A DNA stretch of 64,000 nt, from positions 1 to 64,000 of the forward strand of contig NZ_JACYVI010000001.1 in NCBI RefSeq assembly GCF_014842265.1. The letters run 5' to 3'. The stretch comes from Pseudomonas sp. CFBP 13711 (GTDB taxonomy: Bacteria > Pseudomonadota > Gammaproteobacteria > Pseudomonadales > Pseudomonadaceae). Below the pieces are notes generated by a model. The model saw only the letters and a list, made by a program, of their open reading frames with translations. It searched no databases and was not told the origin of the DNA. The position numbers were made by a program, and so were the translations under genes. Below, piece by piece: positions 8,578 through 18,829 of this stretch. The first letter of the stretch is position 1. Each line of letters begins with the position of its first letter.

Positions 8578-10671
8578 TTATTGCGGCAGCGTGGCCGCCT
8601 GAATCGCCGTCAGTGCAATGGTGTAGACGATGTCGTCAACCTGAGCGCCCCGCGGCAGGTCATTGACCGGCTTGCGCAGGCCTTGCAGCATCGGACCGAG
8701 GCTCACGCAGTCCGCACTACGCTGCACCGCTTTGTAGGTCGTGTTACCCGTATTCAAATCCGGAAACACGAACACATTCGCGCGACCCGCCACCGGGCTG
8801 TCCGGCGCCAATTGTCGGGCGACGTGTTCGTTGGCGGCGGCATCGTATTGCAATGGCCCGTCGATCAACAGACCGCGCTGGGTCTCACGCGCCAGTTGCG
8901 TGGCTTCGCGGACCTTTTCCACTTCCTCGCCGCTGGCCGAATTGCCGCTTGAATAGCTGATCATCGCCACCCGCGGTGACAGGCCGAACGCCACGGCCGA
9001 ATCCGCGCTCTGCACGGCGATTTCCGCCAGCTCGGTGGCGGTCGGGTGCGGGTTCATGATGCAGTCGCCGTACACCAGCACCTGCTCCGGAAATAGCATG
9101 AAGAACACCGATGAAACGAGGGTGCAACCGGGTGCGGTCTTGATCAGCTGCAGGGCAGGCCGAATGGTGTTGGCAGTCGAATGGATCACTCCCGACACCA
9201 GCCCGTCCACTTCGTCGAGGGCCAGCATCATGGTGCCGATCACCACAGGGTCCTCCAGTTGCTGCTCGGCCATCGGCGCATTGAGGTTTTTGCTGCGGCG
9301 CAGATCAACCATCGGCGCGACATAGCGCTCGCGGATCTGGTCCGGATCGAGTATCTCCAGGCCCGGCGGCAAGTCGATGCCGTGGGCGCGCGCAACGGCG
9401 TTCACTTCCTCGGGCTTGGCCAACAGCACGCAGCGGGCAATGCCCCGGGCCTGACAAATCGCCGCCGCCTGGACGGTCAACGGCTCGGCGCCTTCGGGCA
9501 GCACGATGCGCTTGTTTGCCGCCTGGGCACGCTGGATCAACTGATAGCGGAATACCGCGGGCGACACGCGCATCTCACGGGGCGTGCCGCAACGCTGATG
9601 CAGCCAGTTGGCGTCGAGGTGGCTGGCGACGAAATCGGTGATGATCTCCGCGCGCTCGCGGTCATCGATCGGGATTTCCTTGTTCAGCTGATTAAGCTGC
9701 GTCGCGGTGTCGTACGAACCTGTGCTCACCGACAGCACCGGCAACCCGGCCTGCAGCGCGCCTCGGCACAGGTCCATGATGCGCGGATCGGGCAGGGTGT
9801 CGCTGGTCAGCAACAGTCCGGCCAACGGCACGCCGTTCAGCGTCGCCAGGCTCACCGCCAGAATGATGTCATCGCGATCCCCCGGTGTGACCACCAGCAC
9901 GCCCGGCTTGAGCAACTGCAGCGTGTTGAGCACCGTGCGGGCGCAGATGATGATCTTCGACATGCGCCGCTGTTCGTAGTCACCGGCGTTGATCACTTGC
10001 GCGCCGAGCAGATCGGCGACGTCGCGGGTGCGTGGGGCGTTCAGGTCAGCCTGAAACGGGATGCAGCCGAGTAAACGGAAATCACCGCTGCGCAACAGCG
10101 GCGAGTGTTCCTTGAGCCGCGCCGAGAAGGCTTCCATGCTCTCGTCGGTACGCACTTTGTTGAGGATCACGCCAAGCACCTTCGGGTCTTTCGGGCCGCC
10201 GAACATCTGCGCCTGCAGCTCGACGCGGCCGGAAAGCTCGGTCAGCACTTCGTTTTCGGGGGTGGATACGAGAATGACTTCCGCATCCAGCGCCTTGGCC
10301 ATGTGCAGGTTGACCCGCGCGGCATAGCTGGCGCTGCGGGTCGGGACCATGCCTTCGACGATCAACACGTCACGGCCGATCGAGGCTTCCTGATACAGCT
10401 TGATGATTTCTTCCAGCAGCTCGTCAAGCTGGCCTTCGCCGAGCATGCGTTCGACGTGGGCCAACCCCAACGGCTTGGGCGGCTTGAGGCCGTGGGTGCG
10501 GGCGATCAATTCAGTCGAACGCTCCGGGCCCAGATCCCCGGGATGAGGCTGGGCGATCGGCTTGAAAAAACCGACCTTGAGCCCGGCGCGCTCCAGGGTG
10601 CGCACCAGCCCCAGGCTGATGGACGTCAGGCCCACACCAAAATCTGTGGGCGCGATAAAGAAAGTCTGCAT
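8578..10671 (-). CDS. pta: Phosphate acetyltransferase, long form
   Basis: A 697-residue Pta converting acetyl-CoA and phosphate to acetyl phosphate. It has the long-form architecture: an N-terminal P-loop-like BioD/CobQ domain (FFIAPTDFGVGLTSISLGL), a central DRTGG domain (about 215-330) and the C-terminal catalytic PTA_PTB domain (about 370-690) with VVIGTMMLALDEVDGLVSG, STANTIRPALQ and SYSSGNSASGEE. It usually pairs with acetate kinase, but ackA is not the adjacent upstream gene here: that place is taken by a small DUF3565 gene 95 bp away. Start at ATG 10671. Confidence 0.95.
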   Translation of the reverse strand: MQTFFIAPTDFGVGLTSISLGLVRTLERAGLKVGFFKPIAQPHPGDLGPERSTELIARTHGLKPPKPLGLAHVERMLGEGQLDELLEEIIKLYQEASIGRDVLIVEGMVPTRSASYAARVNLHMAKALDAEVILVSTPENEVLTELSGRVELQAQMFGGPKDPKVLGVILNKVRTDESMEAFSARLKEHSPLLRSGDFRLLGCIPFQADLNAPRTRDVADLLGAQVINAGDYEQRRMSKIIICARTVLNTLQLLKPGVLVVTPGDRDDIILAVSLATLNGVPLAGLLLTSDTLPDPRIMDLCRGALQAGLPVLSVSTGSYDTATQLNQLNKEIPIDDRERAEIITDFVASHLDANWLHQRCGTPREMRVSPAVFRYQLIQRAQAANKRIVLPEGAEPLTVQAAAICQARGIARCVLLAKPEEVNAVARAHGIDLPPGLEILDPDQIRERYVAPMVDLRRSKNLNAPMAEQQLEDPVVIGTMMLALDEVDGLVSGVIHSTANTIRPALQLIKTAPGCTLVSSVFFMLFPEQVLVYGDCIMNPHPTATELAEIAVQSADSAVAFGLSPRVAMISYSSGNSASGEEVEKVREATQLARETQRGLLIDGPLQYDAAANEHVARQLAPDSPVAGRANVFVFPDLNTGNTTYKAVQRSADCVSLGPMLQGLRKPVNDLPRGAQVDDIVYTIALTAIQAATLPQ

Positions 10672-10765
10672 GCGGGCTTCTCGAAAATGAGCAGTGCAAG
10701 GGTCATGGCGCTATGAATTCAGCCATCGGACCGGATAAACCAGGACGCTGTTCAGTCGCAGCGTC

Positions 10766-11005
10766 TCAACGGGGCCCAAGGTTATCGTTATCTGACCCCG
10801 ACGCGCACCAGCCGCAGTGAAAGGACTGACCGATTTTCGCCTGGCGCTGCGCGGGATCGAGCACCCAGGCGCGGGACTGCCAGGGCGGGTCGTGACGCAA
10901 ATGCTGGGTGTGAGCGCAGGAGAGCACGACCACCCAGTGACCGTCCGGGTCCTGAACAAAGCCGGTAATGATCGAATGGGGGGAGGGGGCGTTCGGGGAT
11001 TCCAA
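10766..11005 (-). CDS. DUF3565 family small protein
   Basis: A frame ending at 10766 encodes IITGFVQDPDGHWVVVLSCAHTQHLRHDPPWQSRAWV and FHCGWC. The SC.H, HLRH, PPW and C..C residues are the DUF3565 signature and suggest a metal-binding fold. No ATG lies close upstream in this frame; TTG 11005 gives 79 residues and is the nearest usable start, with only a weak GACGG-like ribosome site. The frame stays open far upstream, but that part is antisense to slyD and is not expected to be translated. It precedes pta on the same strand. Function unknown. Confidence 0.6.
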   Translation of the reverse strand: MESPNAPSPHSIITGFVQDPDGHWVVVLSCAHTQHLRHDPPWQSRAWVLDPAQRQAKIGQSFHCGWCASGSDNDNLGPR

Positions 11006-11095
11006 TCGGGGCCGTCCGTCTGAGTTGCGTTCGCTTTCGCGCGAGTGCTTGGTTAGACTTGGCCGCTCATATCTATTTGCAAAAGGTCTCGCCCC

Positions 11096-11581
11096 ATGCC
11101 GATCGCCGCCAACAAGGCTGTCTCCATCGACTATACCCTGACCAATGACGCTGGTGAGGTCATCGACAGTTCTGCCGGCGGCGCGCCGCTGGTTTACCTG
11201 CAAGGTGCAGGCAATATCATCCCGGGTCTGGAAAAGGCGCTGGATGGCAAGGAAGTCGGCGACGAACTGAAAGTGGCCATCGAGCCTGAAGATGCGTACG
11301 GCGAATACTCCGCCGAGCTGGTCAGCACCCTCAATCGCAGCATGTTCGAAGGCGTCGACGAACTGGAAGTCGGCATGCAGTTCCATGCTTCTGCGCCGGA
11401 CGGCCAGATGCAGATCGTGACCATCCGCGATCTGGACGGCGACGACGTCACTGTCGACGGTAACCACCCGCTGGCCGGTCAACGCTTGAACTTCGATGTG
11501 AAGATCGTCGCCATCCGTGATGCAAGCGAAGAAGAAATGGCCCACGGTCACGTTCACGGCGAAGGTGGTCATCACCACTGA
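11096..11581 (+). CDS. slyD: FKBP-type peptidyl-prolyl isomerase, SlyD family
   Basis: A 161-residue SlyD-type protein. The FKBP core (VSIDYTLTNDAGEVID, LVYLQGAGNIIPGLEKALDG) is interrupted by the insert-in-flap chaperone domain (about residues 65-120). The short C-terminal tail is rich in histidine (HGHVHGEGGHHH), consistent with nickel or other metal binding, although it is much shorter than the E. coli tail. It acts as a cytoplasmic folding helper and metallochaperone for NiFe enzymes. AAAGGTC upstream serves as a moderate ribosome site. Confidence 0.93.
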   Translation: MPIAANKAVSIDYTLTNDAGEVIDSSAGGAPLVYLQGAGNIIPGLEKALDGKEVGDELKVAIEPEDAYGEYSAELVSTLNRSMFEGVDELEVGMQFHASAPDGQMQIVTIRDLDGDDVTVDGNHPLAGQRLNFDVKIVAIRDASEEEMAHGHVHGEGGHHH

Positions 11582-11695
11582 TTGTCCTGCTAAGCTGAGT
11601 GAGTTGGCCAGGCGTCCTCGCGGTCTTGTGAAAACGTTTGTTTTTGCGGTCTGACAGGGCGCCTTTTTCGGCCAAGGGTTTCTAGGGGAGTCGTC

Positions 11696-12178
11696 ATGAG
11701 TGTATTTCACGAGCTGAAGTTGAAGGCTCTGGATGGCCAGGAGCTGCCCCTCGCCCCGCTCAAGGGCAAAGTGGTTCTGGTGGTCAACGTCGCGTCAAAG
11801 TGTGGCCTGACGCCGCAGTACGCTGCGCTGGAAACCCTGTATCAGAAGTACAAAGACCAAGGCTTCAGCGTCCTCGGGCTGCCGTGCAATCAGTTCGCCG
11901 GCCAGGAGCCTGGTAGTCAGGAAGAGATTCAGGCGTTCTGCTCGCTGAACTACGGCGTAACCTTTCCCCTGGGGGACAAGCTTGAAGTCAACGGACCGCA
12001 CCGGCATCGTCTGTATCAAATGCTCGCGGGCGAAGGCGCCGAGTTTCCCGGCGACATCACCTGGAATTTCGAGAAATTTCTTGTCGGCAAGGATGGACGC
12101 GTTCTGGCCCGCTTCTCCCCAAGCACGCTTCCGGATGACGCCAAAGTGGTGAGTGCGATCGAGAAGGCACTGCCCTAG
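11696..12178 (+). CDS. Glutathione/thioredoxin peroxidase (Cys-type GPx)
   Basis: A 160-residue GPx family enzyme. The peroxidatic cysteine is C36 in NVASKCGLTPQY, and the tetrad is completed by Q70 (NQFAGQEP), W123 and N124 (TWNFEKF). A second cysteine, C82 in AFCSLN, sits in the family's usual resolving region, so the enzyme probably uses thioredoxin rather than glutathione. It reduces hydroperoxides in the cytoplasm. GGGGAG lies 7 bp before the ATG. It is the only gene of its transcript apart from possible read-through from slyD. Confidence 0.93.
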   Translation: MSVFHELKLKALDGQELPLAPLKGKVVLVVNVASKCGLTPQYAALETLYQKYKDQGFSVLGLPCNQFAGQEPGSQEEIQAFCSLNYGVTFPLGDKLEVNGPHRHRLYQMLAGEGAEFPGDITWNFEKFLVGKDGRVLARFSPSTLPDDAKVVSAIEKALP

Positions 12179-12302
12179 TATTTCAATTCGCTGTCCTTCT
12201 TTTGAGCCTTAATCACTCCAGTCAATAGTGCTTCGTATCCCCTGCGCTTCGGCCCATTCTGTATGACCTTCATCATATTTCCAGAATGCCGAGGACGCCT
12301 GC

Positions 12303-13406
12303 ATGCCTGTTCAAGCCTTGTTCAAACCCTTCCACTTGGGCAGCCTCGAGTTGCCGACGCGCATCGTCATGGCGCCGATGACCCGCTCGTTTTCACCGGG
12401 CGGCGTACCCAATTCCAAAGTCATCGAGTACTACCGTCGTCGTGCGTCTGCGGGCGTTGGCTTGATCATCACCGAAGGCACCACAGTCGGGCACAAGGCC
12501 TCGAATGGCTACCCCAACGTGCCGCAGTTCTTTGGCGAAGCGGCACTGGAAGGCTGGCGCAAGGTGGTGGAAGCGGTTCACGAAGAAGGCGGCAAGATCG
12601 TGCCGCAACTCTGGCACGTCGGCGCCGTGCGTCGTCTGGGTACTGAGCCGGATGGCACGGTGTCGGCCTATGGCCCGACCGAGAAGCTCAAGGACGGTAA
12701 CGTTGTCGTTCATGGCATGAGCAAGCAAGACATTGACGAGGTCATTGCAGCGTTCGCCCAGGCGGCGAAAGACGCGAAATCCATCGGCATGGACGGTGTC
12801 GAGATCCACGGCGCCCATGGTTATCTGGTCGATCAGTTCTTCTGGGAAGGCACCAATCAGCGTACCGACGAATACGGCGGCGACCTCGCGCACCGCTCAC
12901 GCTTCGCCATCGAGCTGATTCAGGCGGTGCGAGCCGCCGTGGGCCCGGATTTCCCGATCATCTTTCGGTACTCGCAGTGGAAGCAGCAGGATTACAGCGC
13001 ACGGCTGGTGCAAACGGTTGAAGAGCTCGACGCATTCCTCAAGCCGCTGTCCGACGCGGGCGTGGACATTTTCCACTGCTCGACGCGGCGTTTCTGGGAG
13101 CCCGAATTTGAAGGCTCCGACCTGAACCTGGCCGGCTGGACGCGCAAGCTCACGGGAAAGCCGACCATCACGGTGGGCAGTGTCGGACTCGACGGCGAGT
13201 TCTTGCAGTTCATGGTCAACACCGACAAAGTCGCCCAGCCCGCGAGCCTGGAAAACCTGCTCAAGCGTCTGGGTGACGAGGAGTTCGATCTGGTCGCGGT
13301 AGGCCGTGCGCTGCTGGTCGACCCGGACTGGGCATTGAAAGTGAAGGAAGGCCGCGAGCACGACATTTTGCCGTTCAGCCGCGAAGCCTTGGGTCGGTTG
13401 GATTGA
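12303..13406 (+). CDS. NADH:flavin oxidoreductase, Old Yellow Enzyme family
   Basis: A 367-residue TIM-barrel FMN enzyme. It opens ALFKPFHLGSLELPTRIVMAPMTR, has the active-site GVEIHGAHGYLVDQFFWEGTNQRTDEYGG (about 162-190) with the HGAH substrate-binding motif, and FDLVAVGRALLVDPDW near the C-terminus for flavin phosphate binding. It reduces activated alkenes with NAD(P)H. It could act in detoxification; the true substrate cannot be read. AGGACG is the upstream ribosome site. It converges on the glycosyltransferase gene. Confidence 0.9.
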   Translation: MPVQALFKPFHLGSLELPTRIVMAPMTRSFSPGGVPNSKVIEYYRRRASAGVGLIITEGTTVGHKASNGYPNVPQFFGEAALEGWRKVVEAVHEEGGKIVPQLWHVGAVRRLGTEPDGTVSAYGPTEKLKDGNVVVHGMSKQDIDEVIAAFAQAAKDAKSIGMDGVEIHGAHGYLVDQFFWEGTNQRTDEYGGDLAHRSRFAIELIQAVRAAVGPDFPIIFRYSQWKQQDYSARLVQTVEELDAFLKPLSDAGVDIFHCSTRRFWEPEFEGSDLNLAGWTRKLTGKPTITVGSVGLDGEFLQFMVNTDKVAQPASLENLLKRLGDEEFDLVAVGRALLVDPDWALKVKEGREHDILPFSREALGRLD

Positions 13407-13433
13407 CGGTCCGGTTCCGTCCTTGATCGGGGA

Positions 13434-14600
13434 CTACACCCCCAAAACAACCCCATCCCGCGTCTCGCTCGCAGCGCGCAGGTAAGTCTCGAATGAGTCG
13501 ATAATCCCGGCCCATCCCTGACGACTGGCGTGCTGCCGGGCGTTCAGCCTGACCCGGCGCAACGTTTCGTCATCCTCCAGCATCCATCGCGCGGCATCGA
13601 TGAAACCTTCCTCATCCCCCGGCATCGCCACCGCGCCGTTATGGCCGTGGCGAATATGTTGGGCCGCTGCCGCTTCGTCATAGGCGACTACCCCCAGCCC
13701 TGACGCCAACGCCTCCAGCACCACGTTGCCGAAAGTTTCAGTCAGGCTCGGGAACAGAAACAAGTCACTCGACGCATAGTGCGCTGCCAGCGAATCCCCT
13801 CGCTGGGTGCCGCAGAAGATGGCGTCCGGGAGCTGACGCTGCAGCGTCGGCCTGACCGGTCCATCACCAACAATCACCAGCCGCAGGTTCTTCTCGGGAT
13901 AGGTGCTGACCAGACCATCAAAGGTGGTCTTTAGCAGGCCCAGGTTTTTCTCCGCGGCCAGCCGCCCGACATGCAGGACGGCCGTATCGCCCGGTTCAAG
14001 GCCCCAACTTTCACGCAGCGCACTCGAACGTTTCGACGGGTGAAACAACTGGCAATCAACGCCCCGGGACAGCAACTCCAACCGCTCGAAGCCTCGGCGT
14101 TCGAGTTCGGTTTTCTGCGTGAAGCTGGGCACCAGGGTGGCGTTGGAGCGGTTATGAAACCAGCGCAGGTAGGTCGTCAGCAGGCGCGTGATGAAACTCA
14201 GCCCGTACTGCCGCGTGTAGTGCTGAAAGTTGGTATGAAACCCGCTGACGATGGCAATCCCCAGCCGCCGCGCGGCACGCAGCGCCGAAAGACCAAGCGG
14301 CCCTTCTGTCGCGATGTACAGCACATCCGGGCGATTGCGCTGCCAGCGGCGCAGCAGTTTGTGCATCGACGACTGCCCCCACTGCAATCCGGGATACCCC
14401 GGAATCGGCCAGCCACGGCACAGCATCAAATCTTCCCCGGCCGCGCGCAATTCATCGTCGGTCTGCCGCGGCCGAATCACCTCAACCCGATGCCCCCGCA
14501 GGCGCAGCCCGTCGCACAAACGGCTGAGCGTATTGGCCACGCCGTTTATTTCCGGTGCATACGTTTCGGTGATCAGGGTAATACGCAGGGATTTACTCAT
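13434..14600 (-). CDS. GT-B glycosyltransferase, GT4 family
   Basis: From ATG 14600 the product has 388 residues and begins MSKSLRITLITETYAPEINGVA, the typical GT4 start. The C-terminal domain has HVGRLAAEKNLGLL, VIVGDGP and ETFGNVVLEALASG with the EX7E nucleotide-sugar motif. It resembles plant/bacterial SQD2- or PimB-like transferases that build glycolipids. ATG 14624 is an alternative. The frame stays open to 14795, but that would overlap a separate small gene with a strong ribosome site, so the long start is rejected. Donor and acceptor are unknown. Confidence 0.85.
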   Translation of the reverse strand: MSKSLRITLITETYAPEINGVANTLSRLCDGLRLRGHRVEVIRPRQTDDELRAAGEDLMLCRGWPIPGYPGLQWGQSSMHKLLRRWQRNRPDVLYIATEGPLGLSALRAARRLGIAIVSGFHTNFQHYTRQYGLSFITRLLTTYLRWFHNRSNATLVPSFTQKTELERRGFERLELLSRGVDCQLFHPSKRSSALRESWGLEPGDTAVLHVGRLAAEKNLGLLKTTFDGLVSTYPEKNLRLVIVGDGPVRPTLQRQLPDAIFCGTQRGDSLAAHYASSDLFLFPSLTETFGNVVLEALASGLGVVAYDEAAAAQHIRHGHNGAVAMPGDEEGFIDAARWMLEDDETLRRVRLNARQHASRQGWAGIIDSFETYLRAASETRDGVVLGV

Positions 14601-14701
14601 GAGATCAGTTTCTGAGCGGGTCATTGCGCTTGTGTGGCGGTTGAGTGATGGATTTGTGACTGCAAATGGCTGGCCGGGATTCGGTATTGGCCGCGCTTGA
14701 T

Positions 14702-14738
14702 CCTGACCGGTTTCAGAGCGACATACGACCCGGTCAGG
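14702..14738. repeat. Perfect 9-bp inverted repeat between genes
   Basis: CCTGACCGG and CCGGTCAGG separated by 19 bp, between the small gene at 14770 and the glycosyltransferase. There is no T-run, so it is not a classical terminator; it could be a protein binding site or an RNA stem. Confidence 0.4.
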
Positions 14739-14769
14739 TTCGGATACGACTGCGGTGACACGGGACGCG

Positions 14770-15081
14770 TCATTTACCAACGGTGAAGGGCACAAGCCTC
14801 GACTCGCCGATGCGTTCGAAGGCAGCTGGCTCCGGCACGTAGTGGGTCTGCACGGGGTTCAGAGTGGTCAGTTGCAGGTGTGAACGGGGTTGAGCCGGCT
14901 TGGCAAGGTTCGAGGATTCAGCATTGAGGGTCTGTGAAACGAAAGGCTGAGTCGCCTGCGCCAGTGCTTGCATGAATGCGGGAGCGTGGGGTTCCGGCTT
15001 CTTCTGCCTGTCCATCACAAAGGACGCGGGGTTGGCGGTCGTTTTTAGCGGGGTGGTCAGGGGTGTCGATTCCATGGGCAT
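14770..15081 (-). CDS. Small hypothetical protein
   Basis: A 103-residue protein starting MPMESTPLTTPLKTTANP. It is proline- and alanine-rich, hydrophilic, and without signal peptide or membrane segment. The start is well supported: CAGGAGTTAA lies directly before the ATG. The middle (APAFMQALAQATQPFVSQTL) may form one amphipathic helix; the rest looks disordered. I do not recognise it. It lies upstream of the glycosyltransferase on the same strand, with a 9-bp inverted repeat in the gap. Confidence 0.6.
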   Translation of the reverse strand: MPMESTPLTTPLKTTANPASFVMDRQKKPEPHAPAFMQALAQATQPFVSQTLNAESSNLAKPAQPRSHLQLTTLNPVQTHYVPEPAAFERIGESRLVPFTVGK

Positions 15082-15281
15082 TTAACTCCTGTGGGTGACT
15101 ACGGCGCGCGATTGAAATGCGGCGGCGAATGCTCGCCCGGAGTGGGCATGTCCATGGTTAAACAAGGAAGCTGTGGGACGTTGTGAATAGTGTTGTAGGA
15201 ACCTTCCTGATTTTCCCGAGGTTGATTAAAAGAGTGTTTCCGCCTTTAGCATGCGTCGCCTCAACTTCTGGAGGAAACGCT

Positions 15282-15887
15282 GTGTCCGAACCATTCAATA
15301 CGCCACCTGCTGCCGATTTGACGGCTTTGCCTACGAACGGCCCACCGTTTTACACCGTGTCGCTGATCAAGCTGACTTTGATGATGTTCATCACGTGCGG
15401 GTTGTACGGGCTCTACTGGTATTACAAAAATTGGTCGCGGTACAAAGCCTATTCGGCGAAACCGATCTGGCCGGCTATGCGCACGCTTTTCTGTTTTTTC
15501 TACTTTCCCTCACTGTTCAGCAAGGTAAATGCCGCGCTTAAAGAGACGGGTCGAGGCGGTATCCCTTACTGGGGCGTCTACGTAGCAGGGATCTACCTTC
15601 TTATGTTTACCCCTTCGATTGTCACTGGGTACGCATCGGGTTGGGGTAGCAGCCCATCCGCAGCGCTCGGGCTCATCCCGACCATAGGGGTCTACACCAT
15701 TACGGGGCTGGGCCAGTTCTTGATTACCCTGAGGGTGCAATCGTTCATCAACCGGTTGGACGGCAAGTCTGGGGAAAGTCGCAGGATCCGCTTCACGTTT
15801 GGGGACGTGGTCTGGACGGTGATAGGCATCTGTTATTGGGCGCTTTTAATGCTGATCTATGGTTGGTTGAGTCCAGCAAGCATGTAA
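15282..15887 (+). CDS. Integral membrane protein, DUF4234-like
   Basis: GTG 15282 is chosen as start because GGAGGAAA lies 6 bp before it and the product (VSEPFNTPPAAD onward, 201 aa) begins with a soluble tail followed by four or five hydrophobic segments (FYTVSLIKLTLMMFITCGLYGLYWYYK, GVYVAGIYLLMFTPSIV, LGLIPTIGVYTITGLG, VVWTVIGICYWALLMLIYGW). The TCGLYGLYWYYKNW element resembles the DUF4234/YjgN-like membrane families. Function unknown. It ends at a bidirectional terminator shared with cysZ. Confidence 0.7.
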   Translation: MSEPFNTPPAADLTALPTNGPPFYTVSLIKLTLMMFITCGLYGLYWYYKNWSRYKAYSAKPIWPAMRTLFCFFYFPSLFSKVNAALKETGRGGIPYWGVYVAGIYLLMFTPSIVTGYASGWGSSPSAALGLIPTIGVYTITGLGQFLITLRVQSFINRLDGKSGESRRIRFTFGDVVWTVIGICYWALLMLIYGWLSPASM

Positions 15888-15889
15888 TA

Positions 15890-15913
15890 AAAAGGCCTCA
15901 ATCGAGGCCTTTT
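15890..15913. terminator. Bidirectional rho-independent terminator
   Basis: AAAAGGCCTC, short loop, GAGGCCTTTT between the convergent membrane protein gene and cysZ. Confidence 0.8.
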
Positions 15914-15920
15914 CAGTAAA

Positions 15921-16676
15921 TCAGCGAATCCGCTCTGCCAGCGTCTCCGCCCCACGCTCCCTCACCCAGAACAACGTCGCTCCCGCCACCGCCGCCGGCA
16001 TCATCAGGATGTTGACCACCGGTATCAGCAGCACCAGATACACAATCCCGCCGAAGCTCATGCTCTGCCAACGCTTGGCGCGCAGCCAGTCGAGCATGTC
16101 TTGCCAGCTCATTTTGTGATTGTCGGCGGGGTAGTCGATGTACTGGATGGCCATCATCCACACGCCGAATATCAGCCACAGCGGCGCAGCGACGAGGTTT
16201 ACCACAGGGATCCACGAAAGGATGAATAGCCCGATGGCGCGGGGCAGGAAGTAGCCCAGTTTGCGTATTTCCCGGCTCAGGGTGCGTGGGACCATTTCGA
16301 CCAGCTCGCCCCAACTGAATGCGGGGAAATCGTCCGTCCCGCGCAGGACCACCTCCACTTTCTCGGCGAGAAAGCCGTTGAACGGCGCGGCGATGATGTT
16401 GGCGATCATGGTGAAGGTGAAAAATACCATCAGCGCGACAAGCACTACGAACAGGGGCCACAGGATGTAATTGAGAAAGCCGAGCCAGCTGGGCAGGGTC
16501 GGCATGAAGGAGTCGACCCACAGCCTGAATTCGTGGCCGGCGAAGTAGATCATGGCGCTGAACAGCACCAGATTGATCACCAGCGGCAGCAGGACGAACA
16601 GGCGCAGACCGGGGCTCAGGACCAGTTTCAGGCCTTCGCGCAAGTATTGCGGGCCGGACAGGGCGGGTGCAGGCAT
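15921..16676 (-). CDS. cysZ: Sulfate transporter CysZ
   Basis: A 251-residue inner membrane protein of the CysZ/EI24 family: [33 protein letters not shown] at the start, [18 protein letters not shown] in the second conserved block, and [27 protein letters not shown]. Hydrophobic helices are at about 25-50, 65-95, 140-190 and 205-235. CysZ imports sulfate for cysteine synthesis. The divergent trxB neighbour is a common Pseudomonas arrangement. ATG 16676 is preceded by a usable GGAGGC. Confidence 0.9.
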   Translation of the reverse strand: MPAPALSGPQYLREGLKLVLSPGLRLFVLLPLVINLVLFSAMIYFAGHEFRLWVDSFMPTLPSWLGFLNYILWPLFVVLVALMVFFTFTMIANIIAAPFNGFLAEKVEVVLRGTDDFPAFSWGELVEMVPRTLSREIRKLGYFLPRAIGLFILSWIPVVNLVAAPLWLIFGVWMMAIQYIDYPADNHKMSWQDMLDWLRAKRWQSMSFGGIVYLVLLIPVVNILMMPAAVAGATLFWVRERGAETLAERIR

Positions 16677-18024
<1,348 letters not shown>

Positions 18025-18040
18025 CCTGATCTCCAGCTGC

Positions 18041-18071
18041 AAAAAAACCGGCTCACTGAGCCGGTTTTTTT
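18041..18071. terminator. Rho-independent terminator after trxB
   Basis: AAAAAAACCGGCTC, ACT loop, GAGCCGGTTTTTTT. It also suits the convergent hopJ-like gene on the minus strand. Confidence 0.88.
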
Positions 18072-18108
18072 ATGTCCGTCAACTTCGCTCAATGACTCAA
18101 GCGCCCAC

Positions 18109-18450
18109 TCAGGCCTTGGGCATGAGCGGCTCGGCGGAAAACTTAACGCCCGCCAGACCGTTCGCGATCAGCGCCCGAATGTTGCCGTGGTCAGAGCCTT
18201 CCGGCGTCTCCAGCACTGAGCGGTAGTGCTCGCCAAAAGCCAGCAGCGCTTCTTCGTCGCTCAGGCCTTCCAGCAGCGCCAGGCCGAGGGTCTTGCACGA
18301 ACCTTCGTTCTGGCCAGCGGCGTTTTCCACCGGGCCGTTGCTGAACGCCTGAGGCTGATAGTCGTAGTGTGCGGCGATGAAGGCCAGCGTGTCGGCGAAC
18401 AGATGATTGCCGCTGGCGAGGCTGGCGCGCAGGGCGCTCAGGTCAGTCAT
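18109..18450 (-). CDS. HopJ family protein
   Basis: A 113-residue protein with the HopJ signature: FADTLAFIAAHYDYQPQAFSNG followed by NEGSCKTLGLALLEGLSDEEALLAFGEHYRSV. The family was named after a P. syringae HopJ candidate type III effector, but it is widespread in non-pathogens next to DUF1244 and folate genes, so a housekeeping role is more likely here. ATG 18450 lies within the last codons of the DUF1244 gene (8-bp overlap), which indicates one operon. Confidence 0.88.
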   Translation of the reverse strand: MTDLSALRASLASGNHLFADTLAFIAAHYDYQPQAFSNGPVENAAGQNEGSCKTLGLALLEGLSDEEALLAFGEHYRSVLETPEGSDHGNIRALIANGLAGVKFSAEPLMPKA

Positions 18451-18739
18451 GCTTGGGTTCCTTGGCAAACGCGGCTTGCTGCTCGGCGCTGGCTTCTTTC
18501 TGGTACGTGGATTTCCACTCGCTGTACGGCATGCCGTAAACCACTTCGCGGGCGTCATCGAGGGTGATGTCGATGTGCTTCTCGTCGGCCTCGGCCTTGT
18601 ACCACTTGGACAGACAGTTGCGACAGAAACCGGCGAGGTTCATCAGGTCGATGTTCTGCACGTCCTTGCGGCTGTCCAGGTGTGCAACCAGACGGCGGAA
18701 AGCGGCGGCTTCGAGTTCAAGACGTTGTTGCTCGGTCAT
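18443..18739 (-). CDS. DUF1244 family protein
   Basis: A 98-residue protein starting MTEQQRLELEAAAFRRLVAHL, with the family hallmark GFCRNCLSKWY (paired cysteines two residues apart) and REVVYGMPYSEWK. Probably a small cytosolic metal- or redox-related helical protein; the biochemical function is not known to me. The longer frame to 18799 is not used, since the family begins near ATG 18739. It overlaps the hopJ-like gene, so the two are translated together. Confidence 0.88.
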   Translation of the reverse strand: MTEQQRLELEAAAFRRLVAHLDSRKDVQNIDLMNLAGFCRNCLSKWYKAEADEKHIDITLDDAREVVYGMPYSEWKSTYQKEASAEQQAAFAKEPKHD

Positions 18740-18829
18740 GGTGTGCTCTGTCGATATTAAAGATGGGCGGATGATAAGAGTGGCGGCCAGGCCGGGCAAG
18801 CGTGCGTCTGCAACGGCAAGCCCAGTGGA

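Noticed and set aside
13434..14795. Long start of the glycosyltransferase at 14795
   Set aside because: It would overlap the separate small gene that has a strong ribosome site, and the extra 65 residues do not look like the GT4 family.
18109..18450. HopJ as a type III effector gene
   Set aside because: No hrp box or type III secretion genes nearby; the family is common in non-pathogens beside DUF1244, so a virulence role is not claimed.
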